Source: DATEDA01 sp963744255
GTDB taxonomy: Bacteria; Pseudomonadota; Gammaproteobacteria; Burkholderiales; SG8-39
NCBI GenBank assembly: GCA_963744255.1
Contig: CAVUSZ010000055.1
Location: 1 to 64,000 of the forward strand
Direction: 5' to 3'
Length of the DNA: 64,000 nucleotides
A program made the translations under genes and the position numbers. Shown here piece after piece: positions 45,082 to 53,833 of the stretch. Position 1 is the stretch's first letter. Every line of letters begins with the position of its first letter. Under the pieces are notes generated by a model. It searched no databases and had not been told where the DNA came from. It saw only the letters and a program-made list of their open reading frames with translations.

Positions 45082-45575
45082 CTCTTCAACTCGCTCCGCG
45101 CAAGAATGAAATCGGCGATCCGATCGTACTCGTCGAGGCGGAAGCGCGGCAACCTGGTCGCCAGCGGCACGTCGGCGGCGATGGCGACGATATGCGGATC
45201 TTCGGGATGAAGGAGCGGCTTGCCGTTCGCCTCCCGGTAGACCTCGAGTTTCGGCATGGGGTAAAACTTGTAGCCTTCGACCAGCAGCAGATCGCAAGGC
45301 GACATGCGTCCGATCTGCTGCTCGAGCCCGGGTTCCGGATTGCCGCGCAGCTCGTGCTGGATGACCCATCGCTTCTCCGAGCTGACCATGACCTCCCTGC
45401 ATCCGGCTTCGCGGTGCCGGTACGAGTCCTTCCCCGGCTGGTCGACGTCGAAGCTGTGATGGGCGTGCTTGACGAGCGACACCGTGAGCCCCGCCGCGGC
45501 GAGCCGGGGAATCAGGCGCTCGATGAGCGTGGTCTTGCCGCTGCCGGACCAGCCGGCAAAGCCGAACACCTTCAT
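45078..45575 (-). CDS. mobB: Molybdopterin-guanine dinucleotide biosynthesis protein MobB
   Basis: The product has 165 residues: Walker A FAGWSGSGKTTLIERL near 6-21, VSLVKHAHHSFDVDQPGKDS, EVMVSSEKRW and DLLLVEGYKF. MobB is a GTPase-like partner of MobA in making the bis-MGD cofactor that formate dehydrogenases need. First gene of the minus-strand operon mobB-moeA-moaD-moaE-crcB-DUF190-HAD. MobA is not in this window. It is divergent from arsC with about 160 bp between; no Moco riboswitch was recognised there. Confidence 0.94.
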   Translation of the reverse strand: MKVFGFAGWSGSGKTTLIERLIPRLAAAGLTVSLVKHAHHSFDVDQPGKDSYRHREAGCREVMVSSEKRWVIQHELRGNPEPGLEQQIGRMSPCDLLLVEGYKFYPMPKLEVYREANGKPLLHPEDPHIVAIAADVPLATRLPRFRLDEYDRIADFILARSELKR

Positions 45576-45738
45576 GCGCGGGGTGCGAAACGCGGGCCGC
45601 ACCTTCACCGGCCCCGTCAAACCTCTTGATTGGAAAGGATGAATTCTATCAGCGGGGATCGCCGGCACGAAGCGTGCAACACGACTGTCATGTCATCGAA
45701 CGATAATGCCGCCGCGAGCTCACCGCACGGAGAATCAC

Positions 45739-46275
45739 ATGGGCGAAGGCCAGTCGAAGGGCGTCTACAACGTCCTCTTTCTCTGCACCGGCAACTCCTC
45801 GCGCTCGATCATGGCCGAGGCGATCCTGAACGAGGTCGGCAGAGGCCGCTTTCACGCGTTCAGCGCGGGGAGTCACCCGACCGGCAAGGTCAATCCTGCC
45901 GCCCTTGAGCAGCTCCGCAATGCGCGCCTGCCGACCGATGGCCTGCGGAGCAAGACCTGGAACGAATTCGCCGGCGCCGATGCCCCGGCGCTCGACTTCG
46001 TGTTCACGGTATGCGACCAGGCGGCGAGCGAAGTCTGTCCCGTCTGGCCCGGCCAGCCGCTGACGGCGCACTGGGGCGTGCCCGATCCCGCCGCGGTCGA
46101 GGGCGATCCGGAGCAGATCCGGCGCGCGTTTTTCGTCGCCTATGACGTCCTGTTCCGCAGGATCGGCCTCTTCACCGCGCTGGGGCTCGAACGGCTCGAG
46201 CGCCTGGCGCTGCAGAAGAAGCTCGACGATATCGGCAAGCTCGCGCACCGCGCGTCGCAGAACAAGGCGGCGTGA
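45739..46275 (+). CDS. arsC: Arsenate reductase / low-molecular-weight phosphatase family (ArsC)
   Basis: The product has 178 residues. The P-loop CTGNSSRS (Cys16) and VCDQAASEVCPVWPGQPLTA, AHWGVPDPAA match thioredoxin-type arsenate reductases. GGAGA precedes ATG 45739. No arsR, arsB or acr3 gene is adjacent, so the arsenic role is a family-based assignment; a protein-tyrosine-phosphatase role is the alternative. Confidence 0.88.
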   Translation: MGEGQSKGVYNVLFLCTGNSSRSIMAEAILNEVGRGRFHAFSAGSHPTGKVNPAALEQLRNARLPTDGLRSKTWNEFAGADAPALDFVFTVCDQAASEVCPVWPGQPLTAHWGVPDPAAVEGDPEQIRRAFFVAYDVLFRRIGLFTALGLERLERLALQKKLDDIGKLAHRASQNKAA

Positions 46276-46407
46276 AGCATCGCTCGACTGCGAGGCGGCG
46301 CTTCGTGATGCAAACCGAGCTCGACCGGCGAACTCGCCGTCGCGCGGATCGCCGGCTGTGCGGCCCCGCGAGACGCAGCCACGTCGCCGCAGCCGCCATG
46401 CACCCGG

Positions 46408-47190
46408 TCACCGCCCCGCGGTGAGGCACACCCGGCGCCGCGTGCCGTCGGAAAGCGACGCCTCCGCCACTTCCACGTCAACGCCATAGAGCTCGCGCAG
46501 GCGCTCCCGGGTCAGCACCGCCTCGGGCGCCCCCTGGGCGATCAGCTCTCCCCCGCGCAGCAACGCGACGCGGTCGGCGCACTGGAACGCCTGGTCCGGG
46601 TCGTGGGTCGAGAGCAGCACCCCGATCCCCGATCGCGCCAGCGCGGTCACCTGGTCGAGCACGCGCACCTGGTTCCCGAAGTCGAGGCTTGCGGTCGGCT
46701 CATCCATTACCAGCAGCGGCGCCGCCTGCGCGAGGGCCCGCGCGATCAACGTGAGCTGCCGCTCGCCGCCCGAGATCTGGGTGTAGATCGCGTTGGCGAG
46801 CCGCGACAGGCCGAGCCGGGCGAGCGATTCTTCGGCGAGATCGCGGTCCCGCCGCGAGGGCCCGGCGAACGCCGCGAGATGGGCAGTCCGTCCCATCAGC
46901 ACCACGTCGCACACCGTGAACGGAAAGTATCCGATGTGCGCCTGCGGCACGTAGGCGATGCGCTTGGCCACCTCACGGCGCGGGAGGAGGCGCAGGTCCG
47001 CGCCGTCGAGCGAAACCGCCCCGCCCTGCGCCGGCAGCAGGCCGAGCAGTGTGCGGAAGAGCGTCGTCTTCCCGCCGCCGTTGGGCCCGAGCAGGCACAT
47101 GATCTCGCCCGCCGCGAGCGCGAGCGAGACGTTCCGGCCGACCGGATGCTTGCGATAGCCGAAAGCGAGCTCGCGCGCCTCGAGCTTCAC
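46408..47190 (-). CDS. FecCD-type ABC importer, ATP-binding protein
   Basis: The product has 260 residues: Walker A LLGPNGGGKTTLFRT, IAYVPQAHIGYFPFTVCDVV, signature ISGGERQLTLIARAL and Walker B LLVMDEPTASLDFG. GTG start overlapping the permease stop (GTGA). Family members import iron chelates, cobalamin or, in MolBCA, molybdate/tungstate. Placement after tup and mop genes favours an oxyanion here, but that is inference. Last gene of the operon. Confidence 0.88.
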   Translation of the reverse strand: MKLEARELAFGYRKHPVGRNVSLALAAGEIMCLLGPNGGGKTTLFRTLLGLLPAQGGAVSLDGADLRLLPRREVAKRIAYVPQAHIGYFPFTVCDVVLMGRTAHLAAFAGPSRRDRDLAEESLARLGLSRLANAIYTQISGGERQLTLIARALAQAAPLLVMDEPTASLDFGNQVRVLDQVTALARSGIGVLLSTHDPDQAFQCADRVALLRGGELIAQGAPEAVLTRERLRELYGVDVEVAEASLSDGTRRRVCLTAGR

Positions 47191-48197
47191 TGCCAGCTCC
47201 TGCGTGCAGTCGCTAGCAGCCAGAGAAAGAGGGGCGTGCCGACGAAGGCGGTGAGCACGCCGAGCGGGATCTCGATCCGCGCCGCAGTGCGGGCGAGCGT
47301 GTCGACGCCGAGCAGGAAACCTGCTCCGAGCAGTACCGCGACCGGGAGCAACCGACGGAAGTCCGGGCCGACGAGCAGTCGCGCGACGTGAGGCACGATC
47401 AGGCCGATCCAGCCGATGATCCCCGAGATGGATACCACGGCTGCGGTGACCAGCGTCGCAGCGGCGATCACGACCGCCCGGATGCGCCCGGCGCGGATGC
47501 CGAGGGACGCGGCTTCCTCGTCGCCGAGGGAGAGGACGGTGATCCGCCATCGCAGCAGCCAGAGCACGACGAGGCCCACCACCACCGGCAGCAAGGTCGA
47601 GCGCACGTCACCCGGATTCGTCGCCGCGAGGCTCCCGAGCAGCCAATAGGTGATCGCCGGCAGCTGGTTGTACGGATCGGCAAGGTACTTCACCAGAGCG
47701 ATGCACGCGCCGAGCAGCGCACCGAGCACGACGCCTGCGAGCACGAGGACGAGAATCGGATCGTGGCCGCGCAGGCTCGCGGCAATGGCATACGCGGCAC
47801 CGACCGCCGCGAGCCCGAACACGAACGCGAGCCCCTGGATCGCCCACACGTCGAGCGAAAAAAAGATGCCGAGCACCGCCCCGAACGCCGCGCCCGCCGA
47901 TACGCCGAGAATATCGGGCGAAACGAGCGGGTTCCGGAAGAGCCCCTGGTACGCCGCACCCGAGGCGGCAAGCGCCGCGCCGACCAGGAGCGCGGCAAGT
48001 ATCCGCGGGCCGCGGATGCCGAACACGACCGTCTCGACCGTCGCCGGCAGCGCGTGCGCGGTCCCGGTGAGCTTCGACTGGATCAGGGCGACGAGCTCGC
48101 CGGGGCTCACCGGGTAGCGCCCGACCGCGAACGCAGCGATTACGAGCCCGGCGAGCAGCGCCATCGCGCCCCCGACCGCGAGGCCGGTACGTCCCAA
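47187..48197 (-). CDS. FecCD-type ABC importer permease
   Basis: About 336 residues and ten membrane helices. GIRGPRILAALLVGAALAAS, YQGLFRNPLVSPDILGVSAG, AAFGAVLGIFFSLDVWAI and GIIGWIGLIVPHVARLLVGP are hallmarks of BtuC/FecCD permeases. Two starts are possible: TTG 48197, five bases after the upstream stop, or ATG 48164 inside the first helix; the longer form is preferred because it keeps a full first helix. Confidence 0.9.
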   Translation of the reverse strand: MGRTGLAVGGAMALLAGLVIAAFAVGRYPVSPGELVALIQSKLTGTAHALPATVETVVFGIRGPRILAALLVGAALAASGAAYQGLFRNPLVSPDILGVSAGAAFGAVLGIFFSLDVWAIQGLAFVFGLAAVGAAYAIAASLRGHDPILVLVLAGVVLGALLGACIALVKYLADPYNQLPAITYWLLGSLAATNPGDVRSTLLPVVVGLVVLWLLRWRITVLSLGDEEAASLGIRAGRIRAVVIAAATLVTAAVVSISGIIGWIGLIVPHVARLLVGPDFRRLLPVAVLLGAGFLLGVDTLARTAARIEIPLGVLTAFVGTPLFLWLLATARRSWQ

Positions 48198-48199
48198 GG

Positions 48200-49249
48200 T
48201 CAGCCCCGGCGCGGCTCCGCCGTACGCACGAGCGCGTCGAGCTGCTCCGGCGTCGGCGCCTGGTGGTAGGCGCGGGCGTAGAACTCGCGCACGAATGGCC
48301 GCAGGTCCTCGGGGAACGCGTCCGGGTACAGGCTGCGCCCGAGCCAGCGCAACCCCACCAGCCGGTTGATCGACGGCGGAAAATCGATCCAGCCGTACGG
48401 GACGTTCGGGGATAGGAACACCTTTCCCGACTGCACCGCCTTGAGCCCTTGCCACAGCGGATCGCGCCAGAGGCTCGCGTAGAACGTGCGGTCGATGGTC
48501 ACGATCGCGTCCGGATCCCACGCCAGCACCTGCTCGACCGAAACCTGCACCAGCCCGCCCTTGCCCAAGGCTGCAGCGACGTTCGTCGCGCCCATGCGCT
48601 CGATCGACTCCATGTTGATCGAGCCGGCGAGGCCGGTATCGAGTCCGCGCGGACCGCGCCCGTAGTAGACGCGCGGGCGGCGTTCGCGCGGAATGCTGGC
48701 GACGCGGGCGGCGACGTCGTCGAGGATGGCTTGCGCGTACCGAGCCCACTCTTCGCCGCGCGCCGGCTCGCTGACGATCTCGCCGAGGCGGCGCAGCGAT
48801 TCGGGGATGCGATCGAATGCGCCGTCGAGGAGGAGATACGGAATCCCGGTCTGCGCCTGCACTCGGTCGGCAAGCGAGACGTAGGTCGCGCCGATCGAGC
48901 CGTAGTCGACGATCAGGTCGGGCTTCGCGGCGAGCACGACCTCGACGTTCGCGGTGTTGCCACGGCCGGTCAGCCGGCCGAGCGTGGGGAGATCTGCGTA
49001 CTTCGCGGGGATGAAGGGACGCTCCTCCGGCCGGAACGGGGTCGTCCAGCCGAGCAGCTTCTCCGGCGCGAGCGCGAACACGAGCATCGACGCCGGCGGC
49101 CCGGCCGCGTAGACGCGCTCGACCTTCGCCGGGACCTCGGCGCGGCGACCCGTGTCGTCCGTGACGGCGCGCGTCGCCTGCGCCCGGGCAAGCGACGGTG
49201 CGAGCGCGAGCGCGGCGGTGCCGGCAAGGAAAGCGCGTCGCGATCGCAC
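48200..49249 (-). CDS. Class III (BtuF/MolA-like) periplasmic binding protein
   Basis: The product has 349 residues. A signal with twin Arg (RSRRAFLAGTAALALAPSLA) precedes the helical-backbone binding fold: RAVTDDTGRRAEVPAKVERV, EVVLAAKPDLIVDYGSI, YLLLDGAFDRIPESLRRLGE and EQVLAWDPDAIVTID. MolA proteins that bind molybdate/tungstate share this fold, as do siderophore and cobalamin binders. Its operon context points to an oxyanion or metal. GTG start. Confidence 0.85.
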   Translation of the reverse strand: MRSRRAFLAGTAALALAPSLARAQATRAVTDDTGRRAEVPAKVERVYAAGPPASMLVFALAPEKLLGWTTPFRPEERPFIPAKYADLPTLGRLTGRGNTANVEVVLAAKPDLIVDYGSIGATYVSLADRVQAQTGIPYLLLDGAFDRIPESLRRLGEIVSEPARGEEWARYAQAILDDVAARVASIPRERRPRVYYGRGPRGLDTGLAGSINMESIERMGATNVAAALGKGGLVQVSVEQVLAWDPDAIVTIDRTFYASLWRDPLWQGLKAVQSGKVFLSPNVPYGWIDFPPSINRLVGLRWLGRSLYPDAFPEDLRPFVREFYARAYHQAPTPEQLDALVRTAEPRRG

Positions 49250-49258
49250 GCCGGCCGG

Positions 49259-49465
49259 CTATTTGCCGACGATGACTTCCGAGGCCTTGATGATCGCCGT
49301 CACCTTGTCGCCTGGCCTGAGCGCGAGATCGTCTACCGCCTCGACGGTGATCGACGCGGTGATGGTGTTGCCGCCGCCGATGTCGATCTTGACGTGGGCA
49401 GTGGTTTGACCCCGGTTCACCGCGGTGACGGTGCCGGCAAGCTGGTTGCGTGCGCTGAGCTTCAT
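49259..49465 (-). CDS. mop: Molbindin (Mop/TOBE domain)
   Basis: The product has 68 residues: MKLSARNQLAGTVTAVNRGQ, THVK-type segment TTAHVKIDIGGGNTITASIT, and DLALRPGDKVTAIIKASEVI. A single TOBE/Mop domain of this kind forms a hexamer that stores molybdate or tungstate in the cytoplasm. It overlaps the upstream gene as ATGA. Confidence 0.95.
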   Translation of the reverse strand: MKLSARNQLAGTVTAVNRGQTTAHVKIDIGGGNTITASITVEAVDDLALRPGDKVTAIIKASEVIVGK

Positions 49466-50268
49466 CTGGAGTCCTTCGCTTGAGTGGCGGCGGCGAAGCC
49501 GTGGCGGACGAGGATAGCCTGCCCCGGTCCCGAAAGCACGAACTGCGCGAACGTTTCCGCCTCGGGGCGCGCCCCGGCCACCACCGTCAGCCCGTAGTCC
49601 GCGCCGACGGCGAGCGGCTCGGGGATCGCGACGATCTGCAGCGCGGAGACCTCGCCCTTGGCTTGCAGCGCATTGGTGCAGTAGGTGAGAAAGATGTCGG
49701 CTTGGCCGGTCGACACCAGCTCGCCATAAACGTTGCGATCCTTTGGCGGCGGGGGTGAGGTGGGGCCGCCAGTGAGTTGCAGCGCCTTGGTGGATAGCGC
49801 CTTCGCGGCGCCCGGCCGCAGCCGCTCGGCCTTGTCGAACAGCTCCCAGGCGTAATCGCCGGACGGGTCGGCCTTCGGCGTGGGGGTGCCGAGCTTCACG
49901 CCTGGGTCGAGCATCCGGTCGAGGAGCGTTGCGCTCGTCGCGCTCACCGCCGGCGCAGCGAGCGCGCAGAGGCGGTTACGTGCGAAGAGCACGACCGGTC
50001 CCGCCTTGCCGCTCTTTGCGAGGGACTCGGGATGCGCCATGTTCGCCGAAGCGAAGACCTCGGCCGGCTCGCCCGTCGCGATCCGGTCGCGGAGCAGCCC
50101 GGAGGGGCCGTATTCCGCGACGACTTTCACGCCGCTCTCGACCGTGAACGCCGCGGCGACTTCGTTCAGCGCCGTTCGCAGGCTGCCGGCGGCGTAGAGG
50201 CGCACTGGCTCCTGCGCGAGCGCAGCGTGCGCCACCGTCGCCGCCAGGAGCGCGAGTACGGCGCGCAT
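49462..50268 (-). CDS. ModA-like molybdate/oxyanion-binding protein
   Basis: The product has 268 residues. Signal MRAVLALLAATVAHAALAQ, then VRLYAAGSLRTALNEVAAAF, VVAEYGPSGLLRDRIATGEP, EVFASANMAHPESLAKSG and ADIFLTYCTNALQAKGEV, a class II oxyanion-binding fold of the ModA family. No ModB/ModC pair follows; it may feed the neighbouring Tup transporter or another one. The ATG shares one base with the tupA stop (TGATG). Confidence 0.9.
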   Translation of the reverse strand: MRAVLALLAATVAHAALAQEPVRLYAAGSLRTALNEVAAAFTVESGVKVVAEYGPSGLLRDRIATGEPAEVFASANMAHPESLAKSGKAGPVVLFARNRLCALAAPAVSATSATLLDRMLDPGVKLGTPTPKADPSGDYAWELFDKAERLRPGAAKALSTKALQLTGGPTSPPPPKDRNVYGELVSTGQADIFLTYCTNALQAKGEVSALQIVAIPEPLAVGADYGLTVVAGARPEAETFAQFVLSGPGQAILVRHGFAAATQAKDSR

Positions 50269-51086
50269 CAGCCCTTGTAGTTCGGGAAGAAGAGCTGCTC
50301 GCCGCCGACCTCGTAGTCCGCGATCGCCTTCTGGCCCGCCGGCGACACCACCCAGTTCATGAACGCCGTGCCGAGGTCCTTCTTCACGTGCGGATGCTTC
50401 GCCGGGTTCACCAGCATGATCCCGTACTGGTTGAACAGCTTCTGGTCGCCCTCGACGAGGATCGCAAGATCGCCGCGGTTCTTGAACGCGAGCCAGGTGC
50501 CCCGATCGGCGAGGATGTAGGCGCCCATCGACGAGGCGGTGTTGAGCGCCGGGCCCATGCCGGAGCCCGTCTCCTTGTACCAGGGACCTTTCTGCGCCGC
50601 GATGTCGACGCCCGCCGACTTCCAGTAGCGCAGCTCGGCCGCGTGCGTGCCGCTCTTGTCGGCGCGCGACACGAACGGCGCCTTCGACGCCTCGATCTTC
50701 TTCAGCGCCTCCAGCACGTCCTTGCCGCCGGCGACCTTGGCCGGATCCGACTTCGGCCCGATGATGACGAAGTCGTTGTACATCACCTGCTTGTAGTCGA
50801 CGCCGAAGCCCTCGTCGACGAACTTCTTCTCCGCCGCGGGATCGTGCACGAAGACCACATCGGCGTCCCCGCGGCGACCCATGTCGAGCGCCTGCCCGGT
50901 ACCGAGCGCGACGACGCGCGCCTTGATCCCGGTGTCCTTCTCGAAGATCGGCAGGATGTGGCCGAAGAGGCCCGACTGCTCGGTGGAGGTGGTGGATGCG
51001 ACGGTGATGAACTTCTCCTGCGCCGCGAGCGATGCTGCCGCGAGCACGGCCGCCACCGCGAGGAGGATTCGACGTCTCAGGTCCAT
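50268..51086 (-). CDS. tupA: Tungstate-binding protein TupA
   Basis: The product has 272 residues with signal MDLRRRILLAVAAVLAAASL, cleaved after LAA. TVASTTSTEQSGLFGHILP holds the Thr-Thr-Ser-Thr oxyanion motif of TupA. FVHDPAAEKKFVDEGFG, VSRADKSGTHAAELRYWKSA and YKETGSGMGPALNTASSMGA are also typical. TupA binds tungstate far more tightly than molybdate. Starts inside the ATPase gene's 3' end. Confidence 0.92.
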   Translation of the reverse strand: MDLRRRILLAVAAVLAAASLAAQEKFITVASTTSTEQSGLFGHILPIFEKDTGIKARVVALGTGQALDMGRRGDADVVFVHDPAAEKKFVDEGFGVDYKQVMYNDFVIIGPKSDPAKVAGGKDVLEALKKIEASKAPFVSRADKSGTHAAELRYWKSAGVDIAAQKGPWYKETGSGMGPALNTASSMGAYILADRGTWLAFKNRGDLAILVEGDQKLFNQYGIMLVNPAKHPHVKKDLGTAFMNWVVSPAGQKAIADYEVGGEQLFFPNYKG

Positions 51087-51820
51087 GGCAGTTCTCCTTT
51101 GATGAAGTCGCGCGCCTCTGCAGAGGCCGGCTGGCCGAAAAAACGGTCGACGGGCGCGCGCTCGGCGAGGCGTCCCTGGTAGAGGAACAGGATCTCGTCG
51201 CCGAGGCGACGGGCCTGTCCGAGGTTGTGGGTGCACATCACGATCTTCGTGCCGGCGTCGCGAATCGCGTGGATGATCCGCTCCACCTCGGCGCTCGCGC
51301 TCGGATCGAGGCTCGCGGTGGGTTCGTCGAGGAACAGCACCTCGGGCCGCAACGCCCATGCGCGCGCGAGCGCGAGCCGCTGCTGCTCGCCGCCGGAGAG
51401 CACGCGCGCGGACCGCTCGGCGAGGTGAGCAAGGCCGACGCTTTCGAGCGCCGCGCGCGCCCGCCGCTCGCGTTGGGGGCCGGCGATACCGGCGAGACCG
51501 AGCGCGTACTCGATGTTCGCGATCGCCGATCGCCGGAGCATCACCGGCCGCTGGAACACCATCGCTTGCCGCCGCCGCTCGCCCGGCCGCTCCGGTGCCG
51601 CCCATTCAACGCGGCCGGACGTGGGGGCGAGCAGACCGTGGCAGAGCCGCATGAGCACGCTCTTTCCGGCGCCGTTCGGCCCGAGGATGATGGTGCGCGG
51701 CCCGGCCTCCAGCACGAGCGACACCCGATCGACGATCGCCCGATCGCCGGCGACGAACGAGACCTCGTCGAGCCGCAGCGGCAGGATGGACGTCGGCGCG
51801 CGCATCGCCTCGTCACCCAT
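51077..51820 (-). CDS. tupC: Tungstate ABC importer, ATP-binding protein TupC
   Basis: The product has 247 residues: Walker A IILGPNGAGKSVLMRLCHGL, QAMVFQRPVMLRRSAIANIE, signature LSGGEQQRLALARAW and Walker B VLFLDEPTASLDP. VFQRPVMLRRS and the short length are usual for TupC. Overlaps tupB by eight bases and tupA by ten. Confidence 0.92.
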   Translation of the reverse strand: MGDEAMRAPTSILPLRLDEVSFVAGDRAIVDRVSLVLEAGPRTIILGPNGAGKSVLMRLCHGLLAPTSGRVEWAAPERPGERRRQAMVFQRPVMLRRSAIANIEYALGLAGIAGPQRERRARAALESVGLAHLAERSARVLSGGEQQRLALARAWALRPEVLFLDEPTASLDPSASAEVERIIHAIRDAGTKIVMCTHNLGQARRLGDEILFLYQGRLAERAPVDRFFGQPASAEARDFIKGELPWT

Positions 51821-52517
51821 AGCGCCGCTGCGCGGCTTCCTTGAGCGTGTACGCAGCCGCGTTGAGCAGCAGCACGAGCGTCACGAGGATGATGCCTAGG
51901 CCGAGCGCGAGCGCGAGATCGCCCTTGCTGGTTTCGAGCGCGATCGCCGTCGTCATCACGCGGGTCACGCCGTCGATGTTGCCGCCCACGATCATCACCG
52001 CGCCGACCTCCGCCGCCGCGCGCCCGAGCCCGGCGAGCACCGCGGTCAGCAGCGAGAAGCGGATGTCCCACACCAGCGTCAGCGCGGCGGTCCACCCGCC
52101 CGCGCCCAGCGAGCGCAACTGCTCCTGGTACTCGCGCCACGCGTCCTCGACGGCCTGCCGTGCGAGCGCCGCGATGATCGGCAGGATCAGGATCGTCTGC
52201 GCGATCACCATCGCCATGGGTGTGAAGAGCAGCCCCATCGCGCCGAGCGGCCCTGCGCGCGACAGCAGCAGATAGACGAGCAGGCCGACCACGACCGGCG
52301 GCAATCCCATCAGCGCATTCAGGACGACGATGAGCGTCTGCCGGCCACGGAATTTCGAGACCGCGATCGCGGCGCCGATCGGGAGCGCGACCGCGGTCGC
52401 GATCGCGACCGCGCTGAGACTGACCTTGAGGCTCAGCCAGACGATCTCGATGAGCTTCGCATCGAGCGCCGCGAGCAGCCGGGCGGCATCGCCGAGCGCT
52501 TGCAGGATTGTCTCCAC
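51813..52517 (-). CDS. tupB: Tungstate ABC importer permease TupB
   Basis: The product has 234 residues with five or six membrane helices. GLPPVVVGLLVYLLLSRAGP and the EAA-type loop GLGRAAAEVGAVMIVGGNID are those of TupB/ModB permeases; METILQALGDAARLLAALDA at the start fits TupB. GTG start. First gene of an eight-gene, almost fully overlapping operon. Confidence 0.92.
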   Translation of the reverse strand: METILQALGDAARLLAALDAKLIEIVWLSLKVSLSAVAIATAVALPIGAAIAVSKFRGRQTLIVVLNALMGLPPVVVGLLVYLLLSRAGPLGAMGLLFTPMAMVIAQTILILPIIAALARQAVEDAWREYQEQLRSLGAGGWTAALTLVWDIRFSLLTAVLAGLGRAAAEVGAVMIVGGNIDGVTRVMTTAIALETSKGDLALALGLGIILVTLVLLLNAAAYTLKEAAQRRYG

Positions 52518-52563
52518 GACCCTTCAGGTCGAGCCGGATTGTGCGTCCGGTCTGCGACGGGCT

Positions 52564-52585
52564 AATATGTTGGCATCTACATATT
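52564..52585. promoter_or_regulatory. Perfect inverted repeat between tup operon and modE-like gene
   Basis: AATATGT-N8-ACATATT, a 7-bp perfect dyad that is strikingly AT-rich for this GC-rich window. It lies 47 bp from tupB and 49 bp from the divergent regulator gene. Form and place fit a Mo/W-box bound by the ModE-like protein, controlling both directions. Confidence 0.6.
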
Positions 52586-52634
52586 GGGCGGGCATGTCGA
52601 GTCATGGTAACCGCCCGATGCAGCCGAGTTAAAT

Positions 52635-53703
52635 ATGCGATCGCATGCAACTTTGCGACTGGAGCCCGAGATCAGCTGGCGCGCCGCCGGCCGCGCCGCG
52701 CCGCCGTTCGACCGCCGGCTGGCGCCGCTGCTCGCGGCGATCCGCGCGCGCAGCACACTGCGTGCTGCAGCGCAGGAGGTGGGTCTCTCCTACCGCGCCG
52801 CATGGGGTCTGCTGAGCGACACTGGGCGCGCGCTGGGCGTGCCGCTCGTCGAGTTGCAGCGAGGGCGCGGCACCCGGCTGACTCCCGCCGGCGAGCAGCT
52901 CGTCGCGGCGGATGCACGCGCGGTGCGGCGTCTCCGCGAATCCGTCCTCGAGATCGATGTTGGCCCGGTGCGCGCGCCCCGCGCGTCCGGCCGCGGCCTC
53001 GCGGTGGTGGCGAGCCACGACCTCTTGCTCGCTGCGCTGTGCGATCACTGGGCGCGACCCGAAGGGCTCGTCCGCGAGATCGCATTCAAAGGCAGCCTCG
53101 AGAGCCTGGGCGCCTTAGCACGCGGCGAGGCCGACGTCGCCGGCTTCCACGCCGGTACGCCGCCCGGCAGCGATGCAACGGCGTCGCTGCGGCAGTTGCT
53201 CGATCCGCGGCGCGACGTGCTGATCCGCTTCGCCGAGCGGGAGCAGGGGCTGATGGTGAAGCCCGGCAACCCGAAGCGCCTGCGCTCGCTCGGCGATGTG
53301 GCGGCGAAGGACGCGCAGTTCGTCAACCGGCAGCGAGGGTCCGGGACGCGCCTGCTGATCGATCAGTTGCTGAGCGATGCGAGAGTCGCCCCGACGGCAA
53401 TCCGCGGCTACGAGACCGAGGAGTTCACCCACCTCGCCGTGGCGGCCACCGTCGCTGCCGGACGCGCGGACGCGGCTCTTGGCCTGAAGGCGGCCGCGCA
53501 CCGCTTCGGCCTCGACTTCATCCCGGCGCGCCGCGAGGTGTATTGGCTCGCGCTTCGCTCGCGCCGTCTCGACAGTGAGGCCGTACGGGCGCTTCCGTCG
53601 GGGAATCAGCGGCGACCCGCTGCGGCACGCAGCGCGCGGGCTGGCGGGATACTCGATCCGCGGTGCCGGTGTCGTGATGCCGGTCGGAGCGGCGCTCGCG
53701 TGA
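52635..53703 (+). CDS. ModE-like regulator with fused binding-protein domain, frameshifted
   Basis: About 355 residues when one base is removed. The N-terminal winged helix (about 20-100: LLAAIRARSTLRAAAQEVGL, SYRAAWGLL, GRGTRLTPAGEQLVAADARA) is ModE/LysR type. A PBP-like domain follows (SHDLLLAALCDHW, EADVAGFHAGT, FVNRQRGSGTRLLIDQLLS, THLAVAATVAAGRADAALGL). After RLDSEAVRA the frame is lost; deleting G53591 gives FRRGISGDPLRHAARGLAGY and the usual end. No TOBE domains are present: the molybdate/tungstate sensor would be the PBP domain. Divergent from the tup operon. Confidence 0.82.
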
Positions 53704-53833
53704 CGACTTCGTGTTCGGCCTCGCCGTGCATCATGCGCTCAAGCGCGGCCTGGTGCGTCTCTAGGCGGGGGACGCCTCGCTTGCGCGTGTCCCATGCGAG
53801 GATAGCGCCTCTTTTCCGCCTGGAGGATGCCGG

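Noticed and set aside
45576..45738. Molybdenum-cofactor riboswitch upstream of mobB
   Set aside because: The 160-bp gap to arsC shows no convincing conserved pairing pattern by eye; a covariance-model search would be needed.
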